From: Streptomyces asiaticus
GTDB lineage: Bacteria; Actinomycetota; Actinomycetes; Streptomycetales; Streptomycetaceae
Reading direction: 5' to 3'
Assembly (NCBI RefSeq): GCF_018138715.1
Contig: NZ_JAGSHX010000006.1
Span: 7,688,001 to 7,752,000 of the forward strand
Length of the DNA: 64,000 nucleotides
Part shown: piece by piece, positions 35,649-45,916 of the stretch
Layout of the letters: every line of letters begins with the position of its first letter
Numbering within the stretch: position 1 is the stretch's first letter
Translations under genes and position numbers: made by a program
The notes under the pieces: generated by a model
What the model was told of the DNA's origin: nothing
The model's input: the letters and a program-made list of their open reading frames with translations, nothing else
The model's database searches: none

Positions 35649-38108
35649 ATGGAGTTCAATCGGACATCGGTACGACGTCGCAGCAGAGGCCGGTTGCGCC
35701 GCACGGCCCTGATCGCGGGAGCGAGCGCGATGCTCCTTGCCGCGGGCACGGCCGTGGCCCCTGGCGCCTCGGGCGTGGGCGCGGGTGACGCTCGGGGCAC
35801 CGTCAGCGTGTCTCCCCGCGTCGCTGCCCTCATCGCCCGGATGTCGCTGGACGAGAAGTTGTCCTTCGTCCATGGAGGCACCGATCCCCGTGCCCTCGGC
35901 CAGGCCGGATACATCCCCGGGGTTCCCCGCCTGGGCATCCCCGAACTGCGGCTCACCGACGGTCCGGCGGGCGTCCGGGTCAACGCGCACGCCACCGCGA
36001 TGCCGGCGCCGGTCGCGCTCGCCTCGTCCTTCGACGACCGACTGGCCCGTACGTTCGGCCAGGTCATCGGACGCGACGGTCGTGCGCTCGGCCAGGACGT
36101 CCTGCTCTCACCGATGACGAACATCATCCGCGTGCCGTACGCGGGGCGGAACTTCGAGACCTTCAGCGAGGACCCGCTGCTCAGCTCCCGCATGGTGTCC
36201 GGCGAGATCGGTGGCGTTCAGAGCCAGGGCCTGATCGCCACCGTCAAGCACTACGCGGAGAACAACCAGGAGGACAACCGCATGGGGGTGAACGTCAACG
36301 TCGACGAGCAGACCCTGCGGCAGATCGAGCTGCCCGCCTTCGAGGCCGCCGTCAAGGCCGGCGCCGGTGCGGTGATGTGCTCATACAACTCGGTGAACGG
36401 CAGTCACGGCTGCGGCAGCGACGAACTGCTCAACTCGATCCTCAAGGAGCAGTGGGGCTTCCAGGGCTGGGTCATGTCGGACTGGAGCGCGGCCCACGCG
36501 ACGACCGACATCGTGAACGGCCTCGACCAGGAGATGCCGAGCGGCGTCTTTCTGGGCGACAAACTGAAGACTGCGATAACGAACGGCACCATTCCGGTCT
36601 CGGAGCTCAACGACTCGGTCGCCCGCATCCTGGGTCAGATGAACACATTCGGTCTCCTCGACGGGACCGCGGGCCGGCGGCCCGCACGCGACCCGCAGGG
36701 CGGCGCCAAGGTCGCGCAGAAGGTGGCCGAGTCCGGCTCGGTCCTGCTGAAGAACACCGGCAAGGCGCTTCCGCTGACCGGCGAGGACACCGACATCGGA
36801 CTCATCGGCCCGACCGCGAAGACACCGAAGGTCACCGGCGGCGGCAGCTCCAACGTCGTACCGGACTCCGCTGCCTCGCCGCTGGCCACCATCACGCAGC
36901 GGGCCGGCCGGAATGCCACGGTGCGCTACGCGGCCGGCGTCGACAACACCGGCGCCCCCATTCCCGCGACGGCCCTCAGCCCCGCCCTGCCGGTCGGCTC
37001 GGACGGCACGATCACCGTCACCCCGGCCGCCCCCTTCGACTACAGCGGCACCCTCACGGTGCCGGCCGACGGCGACTACTCCTTCGTCTACGACCTTCCC
37101 GCCGCGTACGGCGCGCTGAAGATCGATGGCAAGAGCGTCATCACCGGCTTCCTGGGCTCCAGCAGCGCCACGGTGCACCTCACGGCGGGAACGCACCGTT
37201 TCGCGGCCAACGCCCAAGTCATCCAGGGCGCACCGGCCAAGATCCGGCTGAACTGGGTCACCCCGCAGGCCGCGCAGGCCGCCCGGGAGCAGGCCGTGGC
37301 CCTGGCCCGCCAGGTGAAGACGCCCATCGTCTTCGCCCACGACGACGGTACCGAGGGCGCCGACCGGAAGAACCTCTCCCTGCCGGTCGACCAGGACGGG
37401 CTCATCTCCGCCGTCGCCGACGCCAACCCGAACACGATCGTCGTCCTCAACACGGGATCGTCGATCACCATGCCGTGGCTGTCCAAGGTCAAGGCGGTGC
37501 TCGACACGTACTACCCCGGGGAAAACGGGGCCGAGGCCACCGCCCGCCTGCTCTACGGCGACGTGAACCCGTCGGGCAAGACCACCCAGACGTTCCCCGC
37601 GAGCGAGTCCGCCACACCGGTCGCCGGCGACCCGCTCAGGTACCCGGGAGTGGACAACCAGGAGAACTACTCCGAGGGCATCCACGTGGGCTACCGCTGG
37701 TACGACAAGGAGAAGGCCGCCCCGCTGTTTCCCTTCGGCTACGGCCTGTCGTACACCTCCTTCGCCTACCGCGACCTCGCGGTTCGGCAGAGTCACGGCA
37801 CGTTGACCGTCTCGTTCACGCTGAAGAACACCGGCACCCGCGACGGTGACGAGGTCGCCCAGGTCTACGTCGGTGCGAGCCCGGAGACCACCGCGCCCCA
37901 GGCGGTGCGCTCGCTCGGCGGCTACCAGAAGGTGCATCTGCGCGCCGGTCAGTCGAAGACCGTACGCATCCAGGTCGACGCACAGCAGCTGAAGTACTGG
38001 AACGCTTCCTCCCACGCCTGGAAGCTCGGCACCGGGCACCGGGAGGTGTGGGTCGGCTCCTCGTCGCGGACGCTCCCCCTGCACGGCGGCGTCGAGGTCA
38101 CCCGCTGA
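35649..38108 (+). CDS. Secreted GH3 beta-glucosidase/beta-xylosidase
   Basis: The 819-residue secreted GH3 enzyme has a signal peptide (about 1-47, basic n-region). The N-terminal barrel has LTDGPAGVRVN, KHYAENNQEDNR and CSYNSVNG, with nucleophile Asp278 in GWVMSDWSAAH. The alpha/beta sandwich carries the acid/base Glu569 in DDGTEGADRKNL. An inserted PA14-like beta domain lies about 440-530 (GTLTVPADGDYSF), and a C-terminal FnIII-like domain starts near YGLSYTSFAY. There is no CBM13, unlike the neighbours. Substrate could be beta-glucosides, beta-xylosides or alpha-arabinosides; sequence alone does not decide. GTGAGGAG precedes ATG 35649. The promoter region (35500-35648) is distinctly less GC-rich than its surroundings. 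Confidence 0.9.
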   Translation: MEFNRTSVRRRSRGRLRRTALIAGASAMLLAAGTAVAPGASGVGAGDARGTVSVSPRVAALIARMSLDEKLSFVHGGTDPRALGQAGYIPGVPRLGIPELRLTDGPAGVRVNAHATAMPAPVALASSFDDRLARTFGQVIGRDGRALGQDVLLSPMTNIIRVPYAGRNFETFSEDPLLSSRMVSGEIGGVQSQGLIATVKHYAENNQEDNRMGVNVNVDEQTLRQIELPAFEAAVKAGAGAVMCSYNSVNGSHGCGSDELLNSILKEQWGFQGWVMSDWSAAHATTDIVNGLDQEMPSGVFLGDKLKTAITNGTIPVSELNDSVARILGQMNTFGLLDGTAGRRPARDPQGGAKVAQKVAESGSVLLKNTGKALPLTGEDTDIGLIGPTAKTPKVTGGGSSNVVPDSAASPLATITQRAGRNATVRYAAGVDNTGAPIPATALSPALPVGSDGTITVTPAAPFDYSGTLTVPADGDYSFVYDLPAAYGALKIDGKSVITGFLGSSSATVHLTAGTHRFAANAQVIQGAPAKIRLNWVTPQAAQAAREQAVALARQVKTPIVFAHDDGTEGADRKNLSLPVDQDGLISAVADANPNTIVVLNTGSSITMPWLSKVKAVLDTYYPGENGAEATARLLYGDVNPSGKTTQTFPASESATPVAGDPLRYPGVDNQENYSEGIHVGYRWYDKEKAAPLFPFGYGLSYTSFAYRDLAVRQSHGTLTVSFTLKNTGTRDGDEVAQVYVGASPETTAPQAVRSLGGYQKVHLRAGQSKTVRIQVDAQQLKYWNASSHAWKLGTGHREVWVGSSSRTLPLHGGVEVTR

Positions 38109-39330
<1,222 letters not shown>

Positions 39331-39564
39331 GAATCGGAGCATCAGCCACCGCGCCAGTCCCCGACTCTGCTCACCCCCACTGTCTCGTGTCGACGTCGGA
39401 TCCCGTACGAGGCAGGCGAACGGTTTGCTCGTGGTGAGAGAACCGCCGTGACCCGAGGGCTGAACCGGGCGTTTGGTCCGTGACTGGTCCGGAAGCACTG
39501 GTCAAGAGGGGTACGGCCGTGGGAGGAATGGGGCATTGGCGCGAGATGGCTCGGTCGAGAGCGG

Positions 39565-40083
39565 GCTGAGCGTTACCCAGGATGTGGTCGGGTGTGCGGT
39601 GGCGCCCACGATCCGGATGCGACGGCTGCTGTGTTCGATCACCGTGAGGACGTACATCCGCGTGCCGGACAGGGGGACCGTCTCAAGTCAGTCCAGGCCA
39701 GGAGGGTGTCGGCTTGGGAGCGCAGGAAGTCGGCCCACGTGCTGGAGCTCCCGTCGGTCGCCGGATCGACGCCGCCATCCTTCAGGCTCTTCCAGACGGT
39801 CGACGCGGCCGCCTTCACTCCCAGCACGAGCAGCTCGAGATGAAGGCGCCTGGCAAGGTCACGATGTCAGCGCAGCACCGTGTCAGGACGCACGAGCAAC
39901 CGCACCTGCCGCAGAACCGGCAACGGCAGCCGGTGCAGCAGCGCCGCCAGGAACGCCCCGATTGCCCGGAGCGAACCGCACTCGGTCACCGCCGAGTTGG
40001 CGTTCGAGCCCCCGCTACGCGAGAGCGCCGACTCGAGCGACAGACCGCCAGTCCGGGTGCAGGCCTCCTGCCAGGGCGGATGA
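39565..40083 (-). mobile_element. IS remnant (integrase-core type), multiply deleted
   Basis: Minus-strand pieces in different frames make up a worn integrase-core transposase: LLHRLPLPVLRQVRLLVRPD near 39900-39960, LGVKAAASTVWKSLKDGG with STWADFLRSQADTLLA near 39700-39820, and GTRMYVLTVIEHSSRRIR with GATAHPTTSWVT near 39590-39660. Segments between them are missing. Its right end (about 40016-40083) carries the terminal sequence shared with 10778-10885 and 22105-22210. The 230 bases to its left (39331-39564) hold nothing I can name. Confidence 0.65.
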
Positions 40084-40120
40084 CATTCTCGGCATGCGCA
40101 GCCTTGGCCTCGCGTGCGTC

Positions 40121-40290
40121 GTTGCTGCCGGGCATGGCGCTCAGCCCTCCGGCCTTCGCGTCGATCTCGGCGATCAGGGATTCGATGTGCTTGTGGATCT
40201 CGTCGCGGATGGGGCGGACGGCCTCGACGCCCTTGCCCGTCGGCTCTTCGAGGGCCAGTCGAGGCACTTCTTGCCGGGGAAGACCGGGCC
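40121..40290 (-). pseudogene. ArsC/low-molecular-weight phosphatase C-terminal remnant
   Basis: Read leftward, PVFPGKKCLDW (about 40287-40255) and, in the adjacent frame, TGKGVEAVRPIRDEIHKHIE and SLIAEI make the conserved end of thioredoxin- or mycothiol-linked arsenate reductases of the LMW tyrosine-phosphatase fold. A frame change separates the two pieces and the N-terminal P-loop is missing. I infer a dead fragment, possibly carried by or truncated by the adjacent IS. Confidence 0.5.
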
Positions 40291-40515
40291 CCGCGTACCG
40301 CTGCGGGAATTCGTGATGCCTGCGCCGGCCGCATCCCTGCCCATCCCAGTCTTGAGTAAGACTCTGGACACCAGCCTCACCGCAGCATTCCAATGGACCC
40401 GCCGGCTGCTCGCAGCTGGAACACCCACCTACGGCGAGAGCTGCGGGTGACGCGGGTCTGTCCAGTGAACGGCGTCTCTGGAGATGCCCGGGTTCAAGCG
40501 GTGAACGGAGGAACC

Positions 40516-41283
40516 ATGGCCGAGATTCCAGGGCGCTCAGTAACGAGCAAGGTCGTCGCGCTTTTCGACGCCTTCGGCCCTGACTCCCCTGAGCTCACTC
40601 TCAACGAGCTCAGCGCCCGCACCGGGCTGCCCTTGTCGACGGCGCACCGGCTGGCCACCGAGCTCGTCGCGTGGGGCGGACTGGAGCGCTGTGACGGTGC
40701 CGGCTACCGGGTCGGGCTACGCATGTGGGAGCTCGGATCGCTCGCCCCTCGCGGCGAGTCGCTGCGCGACGTCGCCCTCTCGGTCATGCAGGACCTGTTC
40801 GAGGGGACCAAGGAGAACGTTCATCTCGCCGTCTGTCAGGACAGTCAGGCGCTTTACATAGAGAAGATCTCCGGGGCCGGTGCGCTGCTGGTGAAGTCGC
40901 GCCGCGGCGGGCGCCTGCCGCTGCATGCCACCGGGGTCGGCAAGGTGCTGCTGGCTCATGCGCCCAAAGAGGTGCAGGCCAATGTGCTGGCGGGGCCACT
41001 GGCCCGCTTCACCCGGCACACCATCGTCGAACCCGGCCGGCTCGTCCGGGTCCTCGACGACGTACGCGGGACGGGCGTCGCCTTCGCCTACGAGGAGCTC
41101 ACGCTGGGGTCACTGTCGGTCGCCGCGCCCATTCGAGACGCCTCGGGAGCGGTAGTCGCGGCACTCGATGTCGTCCTGCACACCACTGGTGGACGTCCGG
41201 AACGGCTGGCGCCCGCCGTACGCACCGCCGCCATCTCTATTTCCCGCTCGCTACGTGACCAGCAGATTCGCTCCCATCCCTGA
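40516..41283 (+). CDS. IclR-family transcriptional regulator
   Basis: The 255-residue regulator has an N-terminal winged helix (about 12-70; LNELSARTGLPLSTAHRLAT) and an IclR effector domain (about 85-250; LPLHATGVGKVLLAHAP and GVAFAYEELTLGSLSVAAPI). IclR proteins commonly control aromatic and quinate catabolism (PcaR, PobR, QsuR types). It lies 100 bases upstream of and in line with the catabolic operon, so it is the likely local activator or repressor, responding to a pathway intermediate. ATG 40516 has a GGAGG four bases upstream; the longer frame from 40393 is not needed. Confidence 0.9.
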   Translation: MAEIPGRSVTSKVVALFDAFGPDSPELTLNELSARTGLPLSTAHRLATELVAWGGLERCDGAGYRVGLRMWELGSLAPRGESLRDVALSVMQDLFEGTKENVHLAVCQDSQALYIEKISGAGALLVKSRRGGRLPLHATGVGKVLLAHAPKEVQANVLAGPLARFTRHTIVEPGRLVRVLDDVRGTGVAFAYEELTLGSLSVAAPIRDASGAVVAALDVVLHTTGGRPERLAPAVRTAAISISRSLRDQQIRSHP

Positions 41284-41383
41284 CTTTTCCGCTCTGCACT
41301 CCCGTTCAGCGGGAACGCGGGCTTTCGCCGCACCTGCCGCAGCCGCGACTGTGACCTTTGCCACCGAAACGGGAAGGTCACCC

Positions 41384-41833
41384 ATGACTGGCAGTACACC
41401 GGACGCCGAGGGCGCGGTCCCCACCACGGAGCAGCAGCACGAGATCGACCATTACCTGCAGACGTACCGCGAGATGGCGGGCTTCGTGCCACCGCGTATC
41501 CAGGCTCGTTTCGACAGCCTGGGCCGGACGAACCCAGAGCTGCTGCTCGCGCAGGAGAAGGTCCGCAACCTCGTCACCTACACCGATGTGCTGGATCAGA
41601 AGACCGTCCAGCTGATCCTGTTCGCCGTGCTGGCGGTGCAGCTGCGGGACGCGGCGAAGATCCACGGACATGCGGCCCGGCGGGCCGGGGCGAGCTGGGA
41701 AGAGCTGCAGGCTGCGATCAACCTCGCCTACCTCTTCGGTGGGGTCTCGATCGCCAATCACGCGCCGTCCATCCTGGAGGGCGTCGCCGAGCTGGAAGCC
41801 AAGGCCATCGCTGAGGAAGGCACGGTGCGATGA
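41384..41833 (+). CDS. Carboxymuconolactone decarboxylase-like protein
   Basis: The 149-residue AhpD/CMD-fold protein has VPPRIQARFDSLGR at the start and, centrally, LILFAVLAVQLRDAAKIHGH with RRAGASWEELQAAINLAYLF. The CxxC of peroxidase-type AhpD proteins is absent, while the His near AKIHGHAARRAG fits the decarboxylase branch. As first gene of an aromatic meta-cleavage operon it may remove a carboxyl group from a ring-cleavage product or its precursor; this is inference. GGAAGG precedes ATG 41384. Its stop overlaps the start of the dioxygenase gene (ATGA). Confidence 0.75.
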   Translation: MTGSTPDAEGAVPTTEQQHEIDHYLQTYREMAGFVPPRIQARFDSLGRTNPELLLAQEKVRNLVTYTDVLDQKTVQLILFAVLAVQLRDAAKIHGHAARRAGASWEELQAAINLAYLFGGVSIANHAPSILEGVAELEAKAIAEEGTVR

Positions 41834-42798
41834 GCAGCCACCCGGAGCCGATGTACGACATCGCCCAGCTCGGCCACGCCGAGCTGCTCACGCCCCGGCT
41901 CGAGGAGTCCGTCGCGTTCTTCACCGAGGTCTACGGGCTGACCCTCGTCGGCGAGGACCCCGGTCGGGCGCACCTGCGTGCCTGGAACGACGACATCCTG
42001 ACCTCACTCACCCTGACGGGCGCCCCCGAGGCCGGCCTGGGCCACGTGGCGTGGCGGGCGACCAGCCCGCAGGCCCTCGAGCGACGCGTCGCCGCGCTGG
42101 AGAAGCACGACGTCGAGGGCGCCTGGCATGACGGCGACTTCGGCCACGGCAAGGCCTACCGCTACACCGGCGTCGGCGGGCATATCCAGGAGGTGTACTT
42201 CGAGACCGAGAAGTACGTGCCGCCGCCCGGCGAGGCGCCGGCCCTTCCGAACCAGCCGCAGCGCTTCGCCCCCAAGGGCGCCGCTGCTGCGCGCATCGAC
42301 CACATCAACCTGCTGGTGCCGGACGTCGCCGAGGCGAGCCGCTTCCAGCAGGAGGTCCTCGGGTTCAAGCTGCGTGAGCGGCTCGTCCCCGCCGGGGGCG
42401 ACGAGGTCGGCGCTTGGCTGTCGGTCATGACGAAGGCCCACGACCTCGCGCTCACGAAAGAACCCGCCCCCACCACCGGACGGCTGCACCACCTGGCCTA
42501 CGCCGTGCCCGAGACCTCGGATGTGATCCGCGCCGCCGACGTCTTCCTCGAGAACGACGTGTTCATCGAGTTCGGTCCCGCCAAGCACTCGCGCACTCAA
42601 GGTTTCTTCCTCTACGTGTACGAGCCCGGCGGCAACCGCGTCGAGGTGTTCACCGGCGGGATCCACATCTTCGCGCCGGACTTCGAGACCGTCACGTGGG
42701 ACACCGAGTCGAAAGGCCGCGGCACCGCGTGGGGCCTGGGCGTGCCGGAGTCGTTCCACACCCACGCGACCCCGCCGTTCGGAGGGGCGTCCGCGTGA
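41830..42798 (+). CDS. Extradiol ring-cleavage dioxygenase (type I, VOC fold)
   Basis: The 322-residue two-domain vicinal-oxygen-chelate enzyme resembles catechol 2,3-dioxygenase. The C-terminal metal site is visible: His in RIDHINLLVPD, His in RLHHLAYAVPE and Glu in GNRVEVFTGG, the 2-His-1-carboxylate set that holds Fe(II) or Mn(II). The second-shell Tyr lies in GFFLYVYEPG. It opens a catecholic ring next to the hydroxyls. Genes downstream can take the product to pyruvate and acetyl-CoA. The substrate might be catechol, protocatechuate (2,3-cleavage) or a homologue. The neighbouring quinate genes favour a protocatechuate-derived compound. Overlaps on both sides indicate tight coupling. Confidence 0.85.
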   Translation: MSSHPEPMYDIAQLGHAELLTPRLEESVAFFTEVYGLTLVGEDPGRAHLRAWNDDILTSLTLTGAPEAGLGHVAWRATSPQALERRVAALEKHDVEGAWHDGDFGHGKAYRYTGVGGHIQEVYFETEKYVPPPGEAPALPNQPQRFAPKGAAAARIDHINLLVPDVAEASRFQQEVLGFKLRERLVPAGGDEVGAWLSVMTKAHDLALTKEPAPTTGRLHHLAYAVPETSDVIRAADVFLENDVFIEFGPAKHSRTQGFFLYVYEPGGNRVEVFTGGIHIFAPDFETVTWDTESKGRGTAWGLGVPESFHTHATPPFGGASA

Positions 42799-43619
42799 CC
42801 GGGCTGACCGCGAGCTACGTGACGCTGCACGGGGCCGGGTTCACCGATCCCGCGCGCACTCCTTTCGCCGCGCGGGCCGCCGCTGCCGCGAGGGCGGGAT
42901 TCACCGGGATCGGGGTGCAGTTCGCCGACCTCGCGGCGCACGGCGGGGTTGGTGCCGTGCGCACCGTGGCCGCCGATACCGGGCTCGCCGTCACCGAGGC
43001 CGAGTTCCTTGGTGGGTGGGCGCTCGCCGAGTCGGTTGCGGCGCCGTCGGACGCCGAGGTCACGCTCGCTGAGGCTGCGCGCGCCTGGGGGCCGCTCCGG
43101 GTCACCTCCGGCGAGTTCGCCGCCGGACCGGCCGATCCCGGACGCGCGGCCGACCGCCTCGCCGAGCTGGCTGCCCGGTTGGCCCCCCTGGACGTCACTC
43201 TGGCGGTGGAGGCATTCGCCTGGGGCGCCCTGTGCGACTATCCCACCGCGCTCGACGTGGTCCGGCGCAGCGGGGCGCCGAACGCGGGGGTGATGATCGA
43301 CATCTGGCACTGGTTCGCCACCGGTGCCGACGCCGCCGTGCTCCACGACATCGACGCCCGGGAAGTCGCCGGCGTCCAGCTCAACGACGGTCCCCGGGTC
43401 CGCCCGGACGACCCGGACATGCTGTACAAGGCCCGTTCGACCCGGTTACTGCCGGGCAGGGGTGAGCTCCCCGTCCGCGCGCTGGTCACGGAGCTCCGCA
43501 ACCTCGGCTACACCGGCCCCTGGTCAGTCGAGGTCAACGATCCGTGGTTCCGCGCCCTGCCGGTCGACGAGGCCGCCCGGCAGGCCTTCGATTCCGCCAC
43601 CGCCGTTCTCAACGGCTGA
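42795..43619 (+). CDS. TIM-barrel protein, xylose-isomerase-like; dehydroshikimate dehydratase candidate
   Basis: The 274-residue AP-endonuclease-2/sugar-isomerase-type barrel starts at GTG 42795, overlapping the preceding stop. Metal-binding acids expected of the fold are visible: Glu in LAVEAFAWG, Asp/His in MIDIWHWF, Asp in VQLNDGP and Glu in WSVEVNDPW. Members include sugar epimerases, hydroxypyruvate isomerase and bacterial 3-dehydroshikimate dehydratase (AsbF/QsuB type). In an operon with a 3-dehydroquinate dehydratase, a shikimate-dehydrogenase-like gene and a shikimate-type importer, dehydroshikimate dehydratase making protocatechuate is the best guess, but it is not proven by motifs. 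Confidence 0.7.
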   Translation: MTGLTASYVTLHGAGFTDPARTPFAARAAAAARAGFTGIGVQFADLAAHGGVGAVRTVAADTGLAVTEAEFLGGWALAESVAAPSDAEVTLAEAARAWGPLRVTSGEFAAGPADPGRAADRLAELAARLAPLDVTLAVEAFAWGALCDYPTALDVVRRSGAPNAGVMIDIWHWFATGADAAVLHDIDAREVAGVQLNDGPRVRPDDPDMLYKARSTRLLPGRGELPVRALVTELRNLGYTGPWSVEVNDPWFRALPVDEAARQAFDSATAVLNG

Positions 43620-43694
43620 TCCGCGGACCTCCGCCTCGCCCCGGCGTGAATCTGTCACACATTCCAGCTCGAACCTGACACAAGGAAGTGTCTC

Positions 43695-45041
43695 GTGTCC
43701 CATACGAAGACAACGGGCCAAACACCCGGGAAGGCCGCGCTCGCGTCTTTCCTGGGCAGCATGGTCGAGTATTACGACTTCTTCATTTACGGATCGGCGT
43801 CGGCGCTGGTCTTCAGCCATGTGTTCTTCCCTGACGCCGGCGCGACCACCGGCACGCTGGCCGCGCTGGCGACCTTCGCGGTCGCCTACATCGCCCGGCC
43901 GATCGGCTCGTTCTTCCTCGGCCACTTCGGCGACCGGATCGGCCGCAAGCGCGTCCTGATCTTCACGCTGGCCACCATGGGCGGTTCGACCTTCCTGATC
44001 GGCTGTCTTCCCAGCTACTCCGTCATCGGCGTCTGGGCACCGATCCTGCTGGTGCTGTGCCGTGTGGCGCAGGGGTTCTCCGCCGCAGGCGAGCAGAGCG
44101 GCGCGAGCTCGATGACCCTGGAGCATTCTCCCGAGGGCAGGCGCGGCTACTTCACCAGCTTCACTCTCTCCGGGACCCAGGCCGGGCTGGTCGTGGCGAC
44201 ACTGGCCTTCATCCCGGTCGCGGCCCTGCCGACCGAGGCCCTCTATTCCTGGGGCTGGCGGGTGCCGTTCTGGGCCAGCGCCATCGTGGTGGTCGTGGCG
44301 ATGTTCGTGCGCCGGACGCTGGAGGAGCCGCCCGCGTTCGAGGAAATGAAGGAAAGTCAGGAGGTCGTCAAGTTCCCGCTGATGGTCTTCATTCGCCACT
44401 ACTGGGGATCGTTCCTTCGGATCGTCGTCTGCCACCTCTACGGCACGATCTCCACCACCGTGACCGTGTTCGGCCTGGGGTACGCGGTGGATCAGTGGGA
44501 CATCTCGCGCTCGTCGATGCTGTGGACGATCGTGATCTCCAACATCGGCCAGGTCGTCACGATCCCGTTGTGGGCCAGGCTGTCGGACAAGATCGGCCGC
44601 CGCCCGGTGTTCGCCGTGGGCGCCCTGGGCTGCGCCGCGTCGGTGTTCGTCTACTTCTGGGCCATCACGACCTCGAACTGGTCACTCGTCGTGTTCGCCT
44701 CAGTCCTGCTGGGCTCGGTGTGCTACGCCGCGCCGAACGGCGTCTGGCCGTCCCTGTACGCGGAGATGTTCGACGCCCGGGTCCGCTACACCGGCATGGC
44801 TGTCTCGACCCAGTTCGCAAACGTGCCCCAGGGCTTCCTGCCCACCATCGCCGCGCTCATGATCGGCACAGGTGCCTTCGGCTGGGTCCCGCTCGCGATC
44901 CTGCTCGCCGTGCTCTGTCTGCTCGCCGCGGCCGCGGCCCTCGCGGGCCCCGAGACCGCTCACGTGCCGCTCGACCAGCTGGGACACACCTCCCGTCCAG
45001 CCGCAGAGACCCCCGCCGCCCGTCTGACCACCACCATCTGA
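43695..45041 (+). CDS. MFS importer, metabolite:H+ symporter (shikimate/aromatic acid type)
   Basis: The 448-residue protein has 12 predicted transmembrane helices. ASFLGSMVEYYDFFIYGSAS at helix 1 and GHFGDRIGRKRVL in the first cytoplasmic loop mark the MHS subfamily (ShiA, ProP, KgtP, aromatic acid carriers). A second copy of the loop motif, ARLSDKIGRRPVF, starts the C-terminal half. Uptake of quinate, shikimate or a related aromatic/alicyclic acid with protons is inferred from the surrounding genes. GACACAAGGAAG precedes the GTG start. The next gene begins 9 bases after its stop. Confidence 0.85.
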   Translation: MSHTKTTGQTPGKAALASFLGSMVEYYDFFIYGSASALVFSHVFFPDAGATTGTLAALATFAVAYIARPIGSFFLGHFGDRIGRKRVLIFTLATMGGSTFLIGCLPSYSVIGVWAPILLVLCRVAQGFSAAGEQSGASSMTLEHSPEGRRGYFTSFTLSGTQAGLVVATLAFIPVAALPTEALYSWGWRVPFWASAIVVVVAMFVRRTLEEPPAFEEMKESQEVVKFPLMVFIRHYWGSFLRIVVCHLYGTISTTVTVFGLGYAVDQWDISRSSMLWTIVISNIGQVVTIPLWARLSDKIGRRPVFAVGALGCAASVFVYFWAITTSNWSLVVFASVLLGSVCYAAPNGVWPSLYAEMFDARVRYTGMAVSTQFANVPQGFLPTIAALMIGTGAFGWVPLAILLAVLCLLAAAAALAGPETAHVPLDQLGHTSRPAAETPAARLTTTI

Positions 45042-45050
45042 GGAGCCGCC

Positions 45051-45506
45051 GTGCGACACGGTCGCCTACTGATCCTCAACGGCCCGAACCTGAACATGCT
45101 CGGGACCCGTGAGCCCGCCCTCTACGGTGCCGACACCCTCGCCGACGTCGAGCGCATCACCGCGCAACGCGCCGAGGCGATCGGATACAAAGCCGAATTC
45201 CTGCAGAGCAACTGGGAAGGCGCGCTCATCGACCGGCTCCACGAAGCCCGCGGAGTCACGGACGGCGTCGTGGTCAACCCGGGCGCGTTCACCCACACGT
45301 CCGTGGCACTGCGCGACGCGCTGCTGGCCTCCGAACTGCTCATCGCCGAGGTGCACATCACCAACGTGCACAAGCGCGAGGAGTTCCGGCACCACTCCTA
45401 CGTCTCCGACATCGCCGAAGCCGTCTTCGTCGGAGCCGGCATCCAGGGCTACGTCTACGCCGTGGAGACGCTGCACCGTGCCCTCGAACGGAGGGACACC
45501 CCATGA
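45051..45506 (+). CDS. aroQ: Type II 3-dehydroquinate dehydratase
   Basis: The 151-residue dodecameric-type enzyme interconverts 3-dehydroquinate and 3-dehydroshikimate. Signature pieces are LILNGPNLNMLGTREP, the catalytic Tyr in ALYG, NPGAFTHTSVALRDAL (Asn and substrate loop), EVHITNVHKREEFR with the catalytic His, and HHSYVSDIA. The type II enzyme is used both biosynthetically and in quinate breakdown. Its position in a catabolic operon, separate from the biosynthetic aro genes, indicates the catabolic role. It starts at GTG 45051, and its stop overlaps the following ATG (45503). Confidence 0.92.
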   Translation: MRHGRLLILNGPNLNMLGTREPALYGADTLADVERITAQRAEAIGYKAEFLQSNWEGALIDRLHEARGVTDGVVVNPGAFTHTSVALRDALLASELLIAEVHITNVHKREEFRHHSYVSDIAEAVFVGAGIQGYVYAVETLHRALERRDTP

Positions 45507-45916
45507 GCGCGCTGCGGATCGGCATCGTCGGAACCGGGATCGCCGGACTGGAAGCGGTGACGGTGTGCACCCCGCGCCCGTCGCACGGGCGTGTGGTGGT
45601 CGCCGCCCACAGGCACGCTGTGTATGTGCTGTGCGAGAAGCCGATCGCGGTGCCCCTCGCCGAGGCCGACCGCGTGGGATCCGGGCGAGGGTCGTCGAGA
45701 AGTCGCTCGCTGCATCCTCGGCCGAGGCGCGAAAAGCCGGCGACCCCGGCCGAACGGGCCGGAGTACCGCCGGTGCGGCCCCGGACACATGGCGGCGAGC
45801 TCGCCGCGTCCCCACGCAAGAACGGTCCGGTGCCGGTCACCACACGTTCCGCGGTCGCCACGATCCGGATGATCGAGCCCGTGCTCGCCTCGGCCGACCC
45901 CAAGGGGGAATCGTGA
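45503..45916 (+). pseudogene. Gfo/Idh/MocA oxidoreductase, reduced to a 137-codon remnant
   Basis: The frame opens MSALRIGIVGTGIAGLE (Rossmann nucleotide-binding start). It jumps to VLCEKPIAVPLAEAD, the conserved EKP motif that normally lies about 95 residues in, then loses family character and ends THGGELAA...VPVTTRSAVATIRMIE, the usual C-terminus. Full proteins are about 340 residues, so most of the fold is gone although the frame stays open. Overlaps with both neighbours (ATGA at 45503, GTGA at 45913) are kept. It probably once encoded a quinate/shikimate or inositol-type dehydrogenase. Now it may serve only to keep translation coupled. Confidence 0.7.

Noticed and set aside
40393..40515. 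Longer N-terminus for the IclR regulator
   Set aside because: No family similarity there, and a strong GGAGG sits just before ATG 40516.
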